Positions 12,048 to 22,110 of a stretch of 64,000 nucleotides of DNA are shown piece after piece. Position 1 is the stretch's first letter; each line of letters starts with the position of its first letter. Origin of the DNA: Symbiodinium natans (lineage: Eukaryota; Sar; Dinophyceae; Suessiales; Symbiodiniaceae); NCBI GenBank assembly GCA_905221605.1, contig CAJNDS010001824.1:101548-165547 (forward strand), read 5' to 3'. A model generated the notes under the pieces. It was given only the letters and a program-made list of their open reading frames with translations. It was not told where the DNA came from and made no database searches. The translations under genes were made by a program, and so were the position numbers.

Positions 12048-12429
12048 TCTTGGGCGTTTATGCACTGAAGCTGTTGCTGTCAGAAGGCATTTGGACGGCT
12101 CCATCCAATTCCAAGAGTCCTTGAGCAGGCATGGGAAACAGAGAACAAGAAGGGTTTGGGCGTTGGGGTTGTGAAACCCGAATTCACCAAGAACCTAGTA
12201 TCGGGGCCTATGCAATTTGAGTGGATATTTTGGGTGGTTGACATTGTACTTGTACTTTCGAGCTCAGGGTTCAGGGGTGTAGACCCTAGATCCTAAGCCT
12301 CCGCCGACTAAGAGTCCGAGACTGAACCTCACGCAGAGGGCTTAGGGGTTTAGGGGGCTCTGAAACCCCGTATGACTTGCAAGCCCATCGCGTTTCGGGG
12401 GTTTAGGATTCAAGAAAGCCTGTGAGAAG

Positions 12430-12532
12430 CCCTAAGCCCTAAACTCAAAACCCTAAACCCAAAACCCTAAACTCAAAACCCTAAACCCAAAACCCTAAAC
12501 TCAAAACCCTAAACCCAAAACCCTAAAGCCAA
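12430..12532 (-). repeat. Two-step higher-order telomere-variant array
   Basis: Alternating 14-bp units, CCCTAAACTCAAAA and CCCTAAACCCAAAA, form a 28-bp higher-order repeat. This is unlike the simple 7-bp arrays elsewhere and implies amplification of a dimer after one unit mutated. Confidence 0.8.
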
Positions 12533-12833
12533 AGCAGATTCGGCTCGAGCCAGCGCGTCGAGGGTCAGGTTGATCCTCCGCGCGGCGTTGTCGCGCTCGC
12601 CGGCATCCGCATCGTCGCGCAAGAAGCCATCGAGCTCCTGGCCCGGAGTGGACGCTGGACAGGGTTCTTAAGGGTTTAGGAAGTTTGAAGTTTAGGGTTT
12701 AGGGTTTAGGGTTTAGGGGAAGAGAGGGTTCTTAAGGGAGGGGGGTTCATGAAAGGTCGGTACCTAGGGAACTTCGGGAAGCTGAGGGGAAGCTTTTGGG
12801 GCTCTAGGTTGACGGTTTAGGGTTCGAGTCTAG

Positions 12834-12945
12834 AGCTCCCCAAAAGAGCCCAACACCCCTAATAGCAAGGTATGCCTCAGGACCCTTATTATGAGATATG
12901 GTATATTCCTGATTTGAGGGGTGCTAAGGCCTCAGCAGATCCACG
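12834..12945. mobile_element. Possible introner-like element
   Basis: Starts with agagcccaacacccctaat and contains ggtatgcc..ggtatattcctg and tgaggggtgct. These words resemble the elements at 53947-54090 and 55076-55188 (agagccca, acccctta, ggtatattcc). The inverted end pair is short (ACACCCCT/AGGGGTGCT), so the call is tentative. Confidence 0.35.
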
Positions 12946-13179
12946 TGTGCATGTGCAAAGCCTGACCATCTTCACCCCAAGACTCCAAGAGAGGACCTGA
13001 TTTGTAGCGACCTAGAAAAAAGACTTGGATGCTGGGATTCTCACGAAATCCAAGCATCCTTCGGATCGGGAGTGGGGTATACCGGAGACTGCTGAAGGAG
13101 CCCCATCGGATCGTGAAGGGTGCATGAGGCTCGGGACACAAAGTAGCAGCTACCACTTTCGTTGGGAGGGCTAAGACCT

Positions 13180-13245
13180 GGATCCCGCACACATACATGC
13201 ACACATACAAGCATACATACATGCATACATACATACATACAACAT
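13180..13245. repeat. CATA microsatellite
   Basis: Imperfect (CATA)n/(CATG)n tetranucleotide repeat; it produces a spurious Tyr/Val/Cys-rich open frame on the minus strand. Confidence 0.85.
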
Positions 13246-13554
13246 ACCTTAGCCACAAAATACGCATGATGTTTAATTTGTACTTCTACTAGCACGTGAA
13301 ATACAGCGGATCTCGAAGGCCCCAAAACCCTCAACCCCTCAACCCTAAAAAGCCGAATCCAAAACCCTAATCCCCAAAACCCCAAATCCCAAATCCCAAG
13401 CCCTAAACCCTCAACCCTAATCCCTAAACCCGAAATCCCTAGACCTCTAAATCAGTTTCATCGGGTATGGGGTGGGCGTCTTGCTTCTCACCGGCACATG
13501 TCCTCATTGAGCCGACTCAGAGCCTGGCCGGTGCAGGGGCGGAGGGGTGTAGGG

Positions 13555-13568
13555 TTTAGGGTTTAGGG

Positions 13569-13602
<34 letters not shown>
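13555..13602 (+). repeat. TTTAGGG units running into a 30-nt G tract
   Basis: Three TTTAGGG units followed without a break by 30 consecutive G (13573-13602). The G run sits on the G-rich strand of the adjacent telomeric units, as expected if it grew by slippage from a terminal GGG. It could fold as a G-quadruplex. Confidence 0.9.
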
Positions 13603-13603
<1 letters not shown>

Positions 13604-14284
13604 ATGAGATTGGAGTCTGGGATGCTGGACTTGGGGTGTTACGGAATTTTGGGGATTTCTGGTTTGGGGTCGGGGGCGGGACGGGGGTTCTACAATAGGG
13701 CTTCTGGGGTTCCAGGTGCAGAGTTTCCGAAGTGGGTTCTTACGCCACGGGTTCAAACCCTAAACCCTAAACTTCAGAACCCCTGCTGCATCGTAACCCT
13801 ACCGAGAACTCACAACGGCTCGGCTTTCTTCTTGAAGAGCCAGGGAGAAATAACCGCCCAGTCTTGACTACAACATCCTACAAAGTCAGAACCCTAAACC
13901 CTAAACCCCAAACCCCAAACCCTAAACCCGACAAAATCAGGAACTACAAAATCAGGAAACCCACGTTTAAGGTCCCAGTCCCGGGCATCGCAGCCTGCGC
14001 CGGCACGTGCAATGAGATCCCGACACCTTTTCGCCAGGAAAGGCAGTGTAGGGTTTAGGGCTTACAGGGCAAAGCCCTAAACCCAAAACCCCAAACCCGA
14101 AACCCTAAACCCAGGGTTGCGGGGCTCCCCCCCCCCCCCGCCCCCCCGCGCCCCAAAACTAAACGCTCCACAGCCCTAAACTGCGCCTGGCATTCCGAGG
14201 TCCTTGACCGGCACGCCAGGGCTCCCGGGCGCCAAGACTCTAGGGACTCAACGAAGTACCCTTACAAGGGACCTTAAGGATATG

Positions 14285-14388
14285 TTCATTGTTGGGATAA
14301 TATTAAACAAGTAAGATTAATGTATTCCTTATTGGGTTTAAGTACCCTTAAAAGTGTAAAATGTTACCCAGCTATGACAAAGATGTAG
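14285..14388 (-). mobile_element. Introner family A copy, outside a recognised gene
   Basis: The plus strand reads ttcattgttgggataatatt ... aaaatgttacccagctatga, matching the family A copies that sit as spliced introns at 26368-26542, 28166-28271 and 58863-58965. The ends form an imperfect inverted repeat (GTTGGGATAA/TTACCCAGC). The duplicated bases ATGT flank it. No exon is recognisable around it. Confidence 0.75.
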
Positions 14389-14535
14389 GGGCTGCTTTTG
14401 GGTATCTAGGGACTCTTTAAGGTGCATAAACAGGGCTGGTGGAGGATACATAAGATTAAGGGTCCCTTTCGGAGGTCCCTCCTGATATCCCTTAACAGAC
14501 GCCTCGAGCCCGCGTGGCAAACTGAGAGGGCGGAG

Positions 14536-14622
14536 ACCCTAAACCCTAAACCCTAAACCCTAAACCCTAAACCCTAAACCCTAAACCCTAAACCCTAAAC
14601 CCTAAACCCTAAACCCTAAACC
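14536..14622 (-). repeat. Interstitial telomeric array (CCCTAAA)n
   Basis: About twelve perfect CCCTAAA units, followed within 25 bp by TTTGGGG-type words of the opposite orientation at 14640-14720. Confidence 0.95.
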
Positions 14623-14759
14623 TACAGTTTGAATGAAGTTTTGGTTTGGGGTTTGGGGTTTGGGGCTTGAGGATTAGGGTGTAAAGGTTTTGGGGGTTTG
14701 GGGTTTGGGGTTCAGGGTTTGGTGAAGGCAGTAGTTAGGAATTAGGGCTCTTGGGGGAC

Positions 14760-16020
14760 ACAGAGGGGGGGGGGGGGGGGACGGCGACAGATTGCGCGAG
14801 GGCCTGACACATGACACCCCTAAGCAACCGCCACTCCAAAGCTTTTGGAACCAGGGTGTGGGGTTTAAAGTTTAGGGTTTGGGGCTTAAGGTTTAGGGTT
14901 TAGGGTCGCTTGAACCCAAAACCCTCTTAACGCCCAACCACCGAAGCCCCCCCAACCCTTTAAACACCTAAACCCCTTCATTTAATCCTATCCCGCCAAC
15001 CCTGACACGCCAAACCCAAGCCACTCGAAATCGGGTGGCAAAAGAGAAGCCTGCAACTCTCAAACGCCAGACCCCGGAAAGAAATCCGGGAATTGAAGCC
15101 GTCAACCCGAAACCTGAACTCAATCCCTAGACCCTAAAGGAAGGGAATGGCGGCCCACCCTAAGACCCTACAACAATACTTAAACCCGAAAGCCCCAAAG
15201 CCACAAACCCAAAAACCTAAACCGTTTCTTTCTGTCTCGAGAAGGCGCTAGGTATCCCCCAACTGCGGGGGGGCTACTCTTGCGGCGGCAATGTGTGGAG
15301 GGCACGTCTCATCATGAATCCAGGTCCCCTTGCCAAAGGGTTGAGGGTTTGGGGTTTAGGGTTCAGGTTCGCCGGCTTAGGGTTTAGGGTTTAGGGCCCA
15401 CACTGAGGCCCTAACGTCAAGCTTTCCAGACCAAGCCCCTGAGCAAATACAGTTTCGGATGTCGCACCCAAACTTCCCGAAAAGCCCGAGGAAATCAACG
15501 GCTGTATCTTGCAGATTTGTACTAAGCCGGTAGAAACGTAAACCTTTTTTTACGGTTTCGAGCCTAGAGTTCAAAGAGACCTGCCTCGGTGTAAGAAAGA
15601 ACTCCCATCTCCCGCGTGGGACGCCATTCGGGTCCCGTCGCTCTCTTCGAATCAATGCCTCTTCTTGTGAAGTGGCGTCGGCCGTTGGGAAGAACGGGCC
15701 TATTTCGTCCACATGAGGGGGTGCAACAAGACCATTAAGGCACTAAACCCTAAACCCTAAACCCTCGAACCTGCCCAGCCTAGCAAGCCTACCGGGCTTC
15801 GTGTTCGATGATCTCATTCTGTCTAGTCCCTAAACCCTACACCCTAGACCCTAGACCCTGGACCCTAAAACCCTAAACCCTAAACCCTAAACCCTAAACC
15901 CTAAACCCTAAACCCTAAACCCTAGACCCTAGACCCTAAACCCTAAACCCTAAACCCTAGACCTTAACGATCAGAGTGGTGGGGGGGGGGGGGTTGCAGT
16001 ACACAGATCTCGGCGCAGAT
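14760..16020. other. Gene-free repeats; one weak open frame
   Basis: Holds a G run at 14766-14780, telomeric words of both orientations, and a degenerate array CCCTAAA/CCCTAGA at 15830-15963 followed by a G run at 15980-15993. A minus-strand open frame at 15377-15712 (starting MDEIGPFFPTADATSQEE) has a non-repetitive N-terminal part but matches nothing I recognise, and its C-terminus is repeat sequence; I do not call it a gene. Confidence 0.55.
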
Positions 16021-16039
16021 CTAAGGATGCGGCAAGATT

Positions 16040-16300
16040 GCAGGGTAAGGGTTTCGGGTTTCGGGTTTCGGGTTTCGGGTTTCGGGTTTAGGGTTTAGGG
16101 TTTCGGGTTTGGGGTTTGGGGTTTGGGGTTTCGGAAACCCGACAGCCAAAGCTCCAAAGCCTAAAAGGTGATGACGTCTGGTATGCAGTGAGTGATTCGG
16201 CTTGGTCTTCGGGCGTTCGGGCTTTTGGGATTTCGGGGAATTGGGGGGGGGGGGGGGGGGGGTAGGGTTTTGGGTTTGGGGTTTAGGGTTTGAATAGGGG
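16040..16300 (+). repeat. TTTCGGG/TTTGGGG variant array with G run
   Basis: Telomere-variant units: TTTCGGG about five times at 16049-16085, then TTTAGGG, then TTTGGGG, with a roughly 20-nt G run at about 16243-16262 followed by TTTGGGG/TTTAGGG. Each variant is locally homogenised, a sign of tandem amplification of single mutated units. Confidence 0.85.
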
Positions 16301-16394
16301 AAGTAGGGGAAATGGGGTTTAGTACCCCTTCCCAACTCTCGGAAACCAGCATTGAAGACCAACTGGAAGCATGGGAGTAGTCTGGCCCCCGATC

Positions 16395-17300
16395 GGCTGC
16401 AAACCCTAAACCCTAAACCCTAAACCCTGAACTCTAAGCCCTAAACCCTAAACCCTAAACCCTAAACCCTAAACCCCAAACCCCTCCCCGGCCGCGTGGC
16501 GTTGGTGTTAGCCAGAAACCCCTAAACCTTAAGATTAAACCCTAAACCCTAAACCCTAAAGCCTTGTCAGGGCTACATGGGGGGCTTTTTAGGTAACTTA
16601 GGTATATACGGACGATGTGCGGTATCTACAGGGGTTGTAGAGGGGATAAGATTAAGGTCCCTCCACAAAGCACTGAAGGTTGATCAACCCTAAAGACCCG
16701 ATTAAAACCCTGCTTAAACCCTATTAACACTAACTCTATCAAGCACGGTGAGATCCCATGAAGCTCTCTTGAAGCCTCTTGAACCCAACTCGAATCTACA
16801 CAACCTGTGCAGCCCCAATTAAATCCCATTGGACCCTACAAATCCCTACAAACCCGCCTTTAAACCCTAAACCCTAAACCCTGAACCTTAAACCCTAGAC
16901 CGGGCCGGAGCACAAAGCATGATGCTTCCAATTTCCATGGTCTGGCATTCGGGCGGATGTGTTCCACAACCGCCCAAAGCTCCAGAGTTATCTTTCAGCT
17001 AGGTAGACGTGGGCATATGCCCCTGAGCTCGAAAATCTAAAAGCCAAATACCACCAACCCCCCCCCCCCCCCCCCCTGACTTGAAGGTCTCGTTTCTACT
17101 GAAACCCAAACCCCTAAACAGATCCTCAAGCCTAATCCCCAAAACCCTAAACCATACCCCAACCCTGAACACCAGAAACCCCACGACCCTCAGCGCTAAC
17201 CCGGAAAACCCTGTTTCGGATTCTTCGGGTTTCGGGTGTTGGGATTGGAGCTTAACCCTAAACCCTAAACCCTAAACCCTAAACCCTAAACCTGAACCCT
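16395..17300. other. Gene-free stretch with CCCTAAA groups
   Basis: CCCTAAA arrays at 16399-16480, 16536-16558, 16861-16885 and 17252-17290, and a roughly 20-nt C run at about 17059-17078. No coding region is supported; the minus-strand open frames here are short and repeat-derived. Confidence 0.6.
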
Positions 17301-17413
17301 AAACCCTAAAAGTCCTGACCCGATGGCTTCGTGGCTTCAGGTCAGCTGCTGGACAAGGGCCTTTCAACGAGAAGCCCAGGGTGTTAAGCTTTGGGGGCTT
17401 TGGGACTCGGTGT

Positions 17414-17487
17414 AGGGTTTAGGGTTTAGGGTTTAGGGTTTAGGGTTTAGGGTTTAGGGTTTAGGGTTTAGGGTTTAGGGTTTAGGG
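17414..17487 (+). repeat. Interstitial telomeric array (TTTAGGG)n
   Basis: About ten perfect TTTAGGG units ending just before an inverted-repeat element at 17514. Confidence 0.95.
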
Positions 17488-17513
17488 CTTAGGGCCCAGT
17501 AACTAGATTATGT

Positions 17514-17568
17514 CAAGGGCACCCTTATTTGGGTTGGTTACTTTTTTCTATAAGGGAGCCTTGACGAA
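17514..17568. mobile_element. Short inverted-repeat element
   Basis: GTCAAGGGCACCCTTAT at the left end pairs with ATAAGGGAGCCTTGAC at the right end, leaving a loop of about 20 nt. It resembles the other introner-like elements in having AAGGG/CCCTT-rich ends but is shorter. No exon context. Confidence 0.5.
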
Positions 17569-17773
17569 AAAAAACTGGGAACGGGCACCAATGGGCCCAC
17601 CAAGGGGATGCGGTTTAGAGTTTGGGCCTTAGGGTTTGAGAGCTCAGTGTTTAGGGGTTTAGGCATAGCGTCGAGGGATTTTGGGTCTTTTAAGGGTTCT
17701 TTTCAGGGTTCAGGGTTAAGGGTCCGTTTTGAGACTCGGGGCTTGCGGGGGAGAGGCGCTGTTGTTTTTTTTG

Positions 17774-17790
17774 TTTTTTTTTTTTTTTTT

Positions 17791-17821
<31 letters not shown>
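17774..17821. repeat. T27-G21 double homopolymer
   Basis: An uninterrupted T run (17774-17800) joins directly to a G run (17801-17821). It creates a false Phe/Gly open frame on the plus strand. Confidence 0.95.
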
Positions 17822-17948
17822 TTGCGGAAGCCGGGTTATAGGGCTTCGGGAAGACCCCCCCCCTAGACCCTAAGCTCTAAACCCTAGACTCAAAACCCTT
17901 GACCTCCGCAAGGTTCTGGGTCATTCTTAGGAACATTTTTGGGGTGAT

Positions 17949-18004
17949 GGGTTTAGGGTTTAGGGTTTAGGGTTTAGGGTTTAGGGTTTAGGGTTTAGGG
18001 TTTA
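17949..18004 (+). repeat. Interstitial telomeric array (TTTAGGG)n
   Basis: About eight perfect TTTAGGG units abutting an introner-like element on its right. Confidence 0.95.
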
Positions 18005-18083
18005 GGTACTTTTTGGGTCCCCCCAGGGGTCTGGGTAAGGGAACCTTGAACCCCAAAAGGGCAAAAGGGTACCACTGGCCAAG
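18005..18083 (+). mobile_element. Introner-like element, family E
   Basis: Contains AAGGGAACCTTGAACC and AAAAGGGTACCAC, in the same order and spacing as the element that forms the 26911-27039 intron of the ankyrin gene and close to that at 26648-26767. It lies directly against a telomeric array and outside any recognised gene. Confidence 0.55.
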
Positions 18084-18356
18084 AAGCCCTGAACCGATAC
18101 TTTCGGGGTTTCCGGATCGGCTGAGACACACATAAGAGTAGCTTAGGGTTTCGAGATGAGGGCCGGTTTAGCGCAAAACAGGTATCGGGGCGTCGGGTTT
18201 TAGGGTTTAGAGTTTCGGGCTTGAGGGTTTACAGTTTGGAGGCTTCGCCCTAGTTTTCAGAACCTAGAAATGTCAAGTCCGCCGACCCTGGCGGCGTGTT
18301 GGATGGGTTTGAGGAGGTGAAAACCTCCCTTTCCCTCCTTACCCGCCCCAAAACGC

Positions 18357-18560
18357 GGGGGGGGGGGGGGGGGGGGGGGTCGGTGCACAATTTTTTCGTG
18401 GAGGACCGCGCCACCCGCACAGCGTAAACAGGCCGGTTCAGCACAAGGGGTAGGCGCCCTCACAAAATCAGCGTTTTTTCGGGCGCCCCCCCCCAACCCC
18501 CCTACCCCCCCCCTTTAACCCCCCCCCTACCCCCCCCCCCACCCCTACCCCGCCCCCTAC
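18357..18560. repeat. G23 tract and C-rich low-complexity block
   Basis: A 23-nt G run at 18357-18379 is followed about 100 bp later by a C-rich block (18485-18560) of C5-C9 runs separated by TA or A. Minus-strand Pro-rich open frames come from the G run. Confidence 0.85.
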
Positions 18561-18649
18561 CCCCCCCTACCCACTCACCCTAAACCCTAAACCCTAAACC
18601 CTAAAGCCTAAACCCTAAACCCTGAACCCTAACTTTAGACCCTAAACCC

Positions 18650-18960
18650 TAAATCCCACTTCGTGGTGGCCAGGTTCGCCGCGATGGCTTTGGGGAACGT
18701 GTGGAATACACGAAACACGGGCAGTGGCCACGTCCTCCCACATCCCGATCACGGACGCGATGGGGCTGGCAAGCGCGGCCTGGGTCATACCAGCAGCTTC
18801 CGCAGAGTCTAGCGCGTCGATCAGACTCTTGACGGCTCCTTGCGTGGACGAGTTCCTGACTGAAGCGCATGATGAGGGAGAGCAACGCCGCGAATGAGGT
18901 GGACAGTCGTCTGCCCTGATCCACGACGTGATGCTGGCCTGTCGCCACAATCGCCGACAT
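18650..18960 (-). pseudogene. Frame-disrupted coding fragment, unrecognised
   Basis: Reading the minus strand, plausible protein runs through three different frames in 300 nt: MSAIVATGQHHVVDQGRR to FSQELVHA (18960 to about 18840), then GAVKSLIDALDSAEAAG to VIGMWEDVATA (about 18840-18730), then VFRVFHTFPKAIAANLATTK (about 18725-18655). Each run looks like real alanine-rich helical protein, while the alternative frames do not. There is no room for introns between the runs, so two small indels (or assembly errors) are the simplest reading. It is flanked on both sides by CCCTAAA repeats. I do not recognise the family. Confidence 0.4.
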
Positions 18961-19983
18961 AAACGATGTCCTTGAGGTAAACCCTGAACACGAACTAGCA
19001 TCAGAAGCCTATACAAACCGCAACCCTAGACCCTACACACTACTATCAACATCTACAGTTCCCTGTATGATGCTATCAGAGACTTGAGCCCTTGTCTTAA
19101 GGGCAGAACTGATTGGGAATGTCGACACATCCAACGTGTCAAACTGTCAGCTGCTTTGCTTCTGTGATGGTGCCTCTTTCGGCGAGTTTAGCTTCCTCCA
19201 CTAGTCACGACTCCTTGCCATCTGCATCAGGCGGTTTCACACAGTCTTCATCCGGACTCCACCATGTGCAATGCCCGGCCGAACAGCGAAAACCCCAAAC
19301 TCAAAAACCCAAAAACCCAAAACTCAAAACCCCCATCAAGAAAAAACCCAACTCCCCAAGCATCCGGCCTGGACCAGCGCCTCTTTGTCGTCGCTCTCGC
19401 AAGCCACGCCGACATCCATAAGCTCCTCGGAAGGCTTCGGGTGCTGGGCCGAGGGCTGCGGAGTGCGGATTTGGGGCTTAGGGGTTTAGGGTTTAGGGCA
19501 CGAAAACACTCCCTGGATCCTAAACCCTCAACCCTAAAGCCCTAAAGCCCTAAACCTTTATGGGAGTCGTAGGACGGGCCGCGTCGGCGCTCTCAAGGAA
19601 CGAAGCCTTGGGGGCTTTCTGGGGCAGTTCAGGGTTTTCAGGGTTTAGGGCTCTCAAGGGTGGGTTCAGGGTTAAAAACCCCGCTTTTGAAACCCCCTCT
19701 GAAACCTGCTCAGACCAGCCTTCCCCCACCCCCATCCCCCCCCCCCCCTCCACCCCCCCCCCCCCACCCCCCCACCCCCCCACCCCCCCACCACCCCCAC
19801 CCCCCCGCCCCCCCCCCCGTAGGGGTTGGTCGCGGCTCCTAAGTTTTGCTGGGTTCCCTACTACGCAGCTTATCCCGGAATCTTTCCCTGCACCGAAAAA
19901 GAATGTCGAGACTACTGGCATGACCGCAAGCGCCCCTTTCACCTCTCCTGGCGCAAAGTTGCCTCTGGCACCTCGCACATCGG
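18961..19983. other. Gene-free stretch with C-rich low complexity
   Basis: Mixed sequence with CCCAAAA/CTCAAAA words at 19295-19340, telomeric words at 19470-19560 and a C-rich block at 19727-19820 that yields Pro-only open frames. No supported gene. Confidence 0.55.
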
Positions 19984-19986
19984 GGA

Positions 19987-20172
19987 GTGGAGGAAGGGAG
20001 GAAGGGAGGAAGGGAGGAAGGGAGGAAGGGAGGAAGGGAGGAAGGGAGGAAGGGAGGAAGGGAGGAAGGGAGGAAGGGAGGAAGGGAGGAAGGGAGGAAG
20101 GGAGGAAGGGAGGAAGGGAGGAAGGGAGGAAGGGAGGGAAGGAGGAAGGGCGGAAGGGAGGGAGGGAGGGAG
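19987..20172 (+). repeat. GGAAGGGA tandem array
   Basis: About 20 near-perfect 8-bp units (GGAAGGGA). The homopurine strand is the plus strand. All long Gly/Arg/Glu or Leu/Pro/Ser open frames here are translations of the repeat. Confidence 0.97.
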
Positions 20173-20412
20173 CTTATAAGGGTAATACGGGGGTTATTAT
20201 CCTTTATCATTTGGGGTTCTTAAGCACTAGTAGACAACCTTCCTTCAGGCTTCAGGGTTTCAGGGTTAAGGGTTATCCCAGCATCTGTTTAATTCATAAA
20301 CCTCACATTTCAAGAGCTTTTTTCGTCGAGAAGCCCGCCGGACGACTACTTTCCATTACGGGGGTTTTTGTATGGGCCGGTTACCACCACATTTAAAGAA
20401 CATTTTTTGGGG

Positions 20413-20772
20413 GGGGAGCCCCTGGTCCGTAGTCTTTAAGAAAGCCAAAGCTTAAAACCAAAAGCTTCAAAGACGCCGACGATTTAAAGAAGCCGAAGCT
20501 TTTTCTAAAGGCTGAGGCCCTTCAGAAAGATAAGATTTCTTATGCGATGCCTTACAGGAGAGAAGTTTTCATTCTTTCCTGAGCTACCCCTTATGGGCTC
20601 TGCCCAGCAAAGACAGCAACACATTCAAAAAAGGTGACCACAATTGTGGGAGGCCCTGGCCCGTGGGGAGCCCTGGTCCTGTAGCCTTTAAAGAAGCCAA
20701 AGCTTAAAACTAAAAGCTTGAAAGAGGCCGAGGCTTTTTTAGAAAGCTGAGGCCCTTCAGAAAGCTGCCATG
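20413..20772 (+). repeat. Direct repeat of about 115 bp, two copies
   Basis: Copies at about 20413-20535 and 20657-20772 share gagcccctggtcc, aagaagccaaagcttaaaac, aaaagctt.aaagacgccga and gctgaggcccttcagaaag in the same order. Each contains internal AAGCTT-centred inverted words (aaagcttaaaac/aaaagcttc). The copies are about 120 bp apart. They may be a diverged non-autonomous element. Confidence 0.75.
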
Positions 20773-20885
20773 GTCTTATTATTTTGGCGCGTTGGGGGGG
20801 GGGGGTGGGGCCCCCACCAATTAAACAGATGCTCGGATTTTACCGTGAGATAGCCCAAGCCCAAATAACCGACAAGAACTCAAAG

Positions 20886-21310
20886 GGTTTAGGGTTTAGG
20901 GTTTCGGGTTAGGGCTGAACCTTCAACGACCCTAAACCCCTAAACCCCTAAACCCCTAAACCCCTAAACCCCTAAACCCCTAAACCCCTAAACCCCTAAA
21001 CCCCTAAACCCCTAAACCCCTAACCCACCCCTAAAACCCTAAACCCCTAAACCCCTAACCCCTAAACCCCTAAACCCTAAACCCTAAACCCTAAACCCCT
21101 AAACCCCTAAACCCCTAACCCAACCTAACCCCTAACCTAACACCCCTAAACCCCTAAACCCCTAAAACCCCTAAACCCCTAAACCCCTAAACCCCCCTAA
21201 CCCAACCCTAAACCCCTAAAACCCCTAAACCCTAAACCCCTAAACCCTACCCTAAACCCTAAACTACCCCTACACCCTAACCCTAACCCACCTAAACCCT
21301 TAAACCCTAG
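20886..21310 (-). repeat. CCCCTAAA variant array
   Basis: The left part is TTTAGGG in the other orientation (20886-20910). From 20930 to 21120 the unit is mainly the 8-mer CCCCTAAA (more than 15 copies), interspersed with CCCTAAA and CCTAACC. It is the longest variant array in the window. Confidence 0.95.
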
Positions 21311-21884
21311 CTTTCCGCCTGACGCATCAGGCCGCAACAGAGAGCCATCTGCTGGCCACCCATGCCTTGAAGCACAGCGGGTTTTAAGGGGCTTAGGGTT
21401 AGGGTTTAGGGTTAAGGGGCTTGCAGGGGCTTGGGGTTTTTCAGGGCTTAGGGTTTGTGCTTTGGGGTTTTGGGGCACTTTTGCGTGGTGGTTGGGCTGG
21501 GGGCTTTGACTTGGGGTCTCAGCATTTAGAGTTTCCGGAGGGCGGGGGGTTATGTTTAGTGGCATTTTGGCAGGTGAGTTTAGGGGCATAGGGGTTTAGA
21601 GTTTCGGGGGCTGCGGGTTGAGGGTATAAGTGAAACTACTTCGGGGCGTTGCTTCTCGCAGATTTCGAACTCCACACCTCAGGCGTTGGATCATACGCCA
21701 AGAACCCTAAACTCGAAACCCGAGGCCCTTAAACCCTAAACCCTAAACCCTACACCCTGAACCCTAAACCGTTGACCTGAATGCTTATCCCAGCTGCCGC
21801 GGCCCTCCGGCAGCGTCGTCTCTCCAGCTTTTGCGGGCCTGCGGTATGCGGGGTTTTGATTGAAGCCGTTTGGTCAAAGGAATT

Positions 21885-22110
21885 TACCTAAACCCTAAAC
21901 CCTAAACCCTAAACCCTAACCCTAAACCCTAAACCCTAAAACCCAAAACCCCCAAACCCAAACCCAAACCACCAACCCAAAACCCAAACCCTAAACCCTA
22001 AACCCTAAACCCTAAACCCTAAACTCAAACCCTAAACCCTAAACCCTAACCATAAACCCTAAACCCTAAACCCTAAACCCTAAACCCTAAACCCTAAAAC
22101 CCTAAGGGTA
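21885..22110 (-). repeat. Compound CCCTAAA array
   Basis: Over 20 CCCTAAA units interrupted by AAACCC and ACCCAAA variants around 21935-21985. This is the longest nearly continuous CCCTAAA block in the first half of the window. Confidence 0.95.

Noticed and set aside
19987-20172. Regular 8-bp repeat as a possible CRISPR array
   Set aside because: There are no spacers and no cas genes; it is a simple tandem repeat in a eukaryotic genome.
19560-20396. 278-residue open frame with Pro and Gly-Arg-Glu-Glu repeats
   Set aside because: It is made of a C-rich block and the GGAAGGGA tandem array; the unique parts show no domain.
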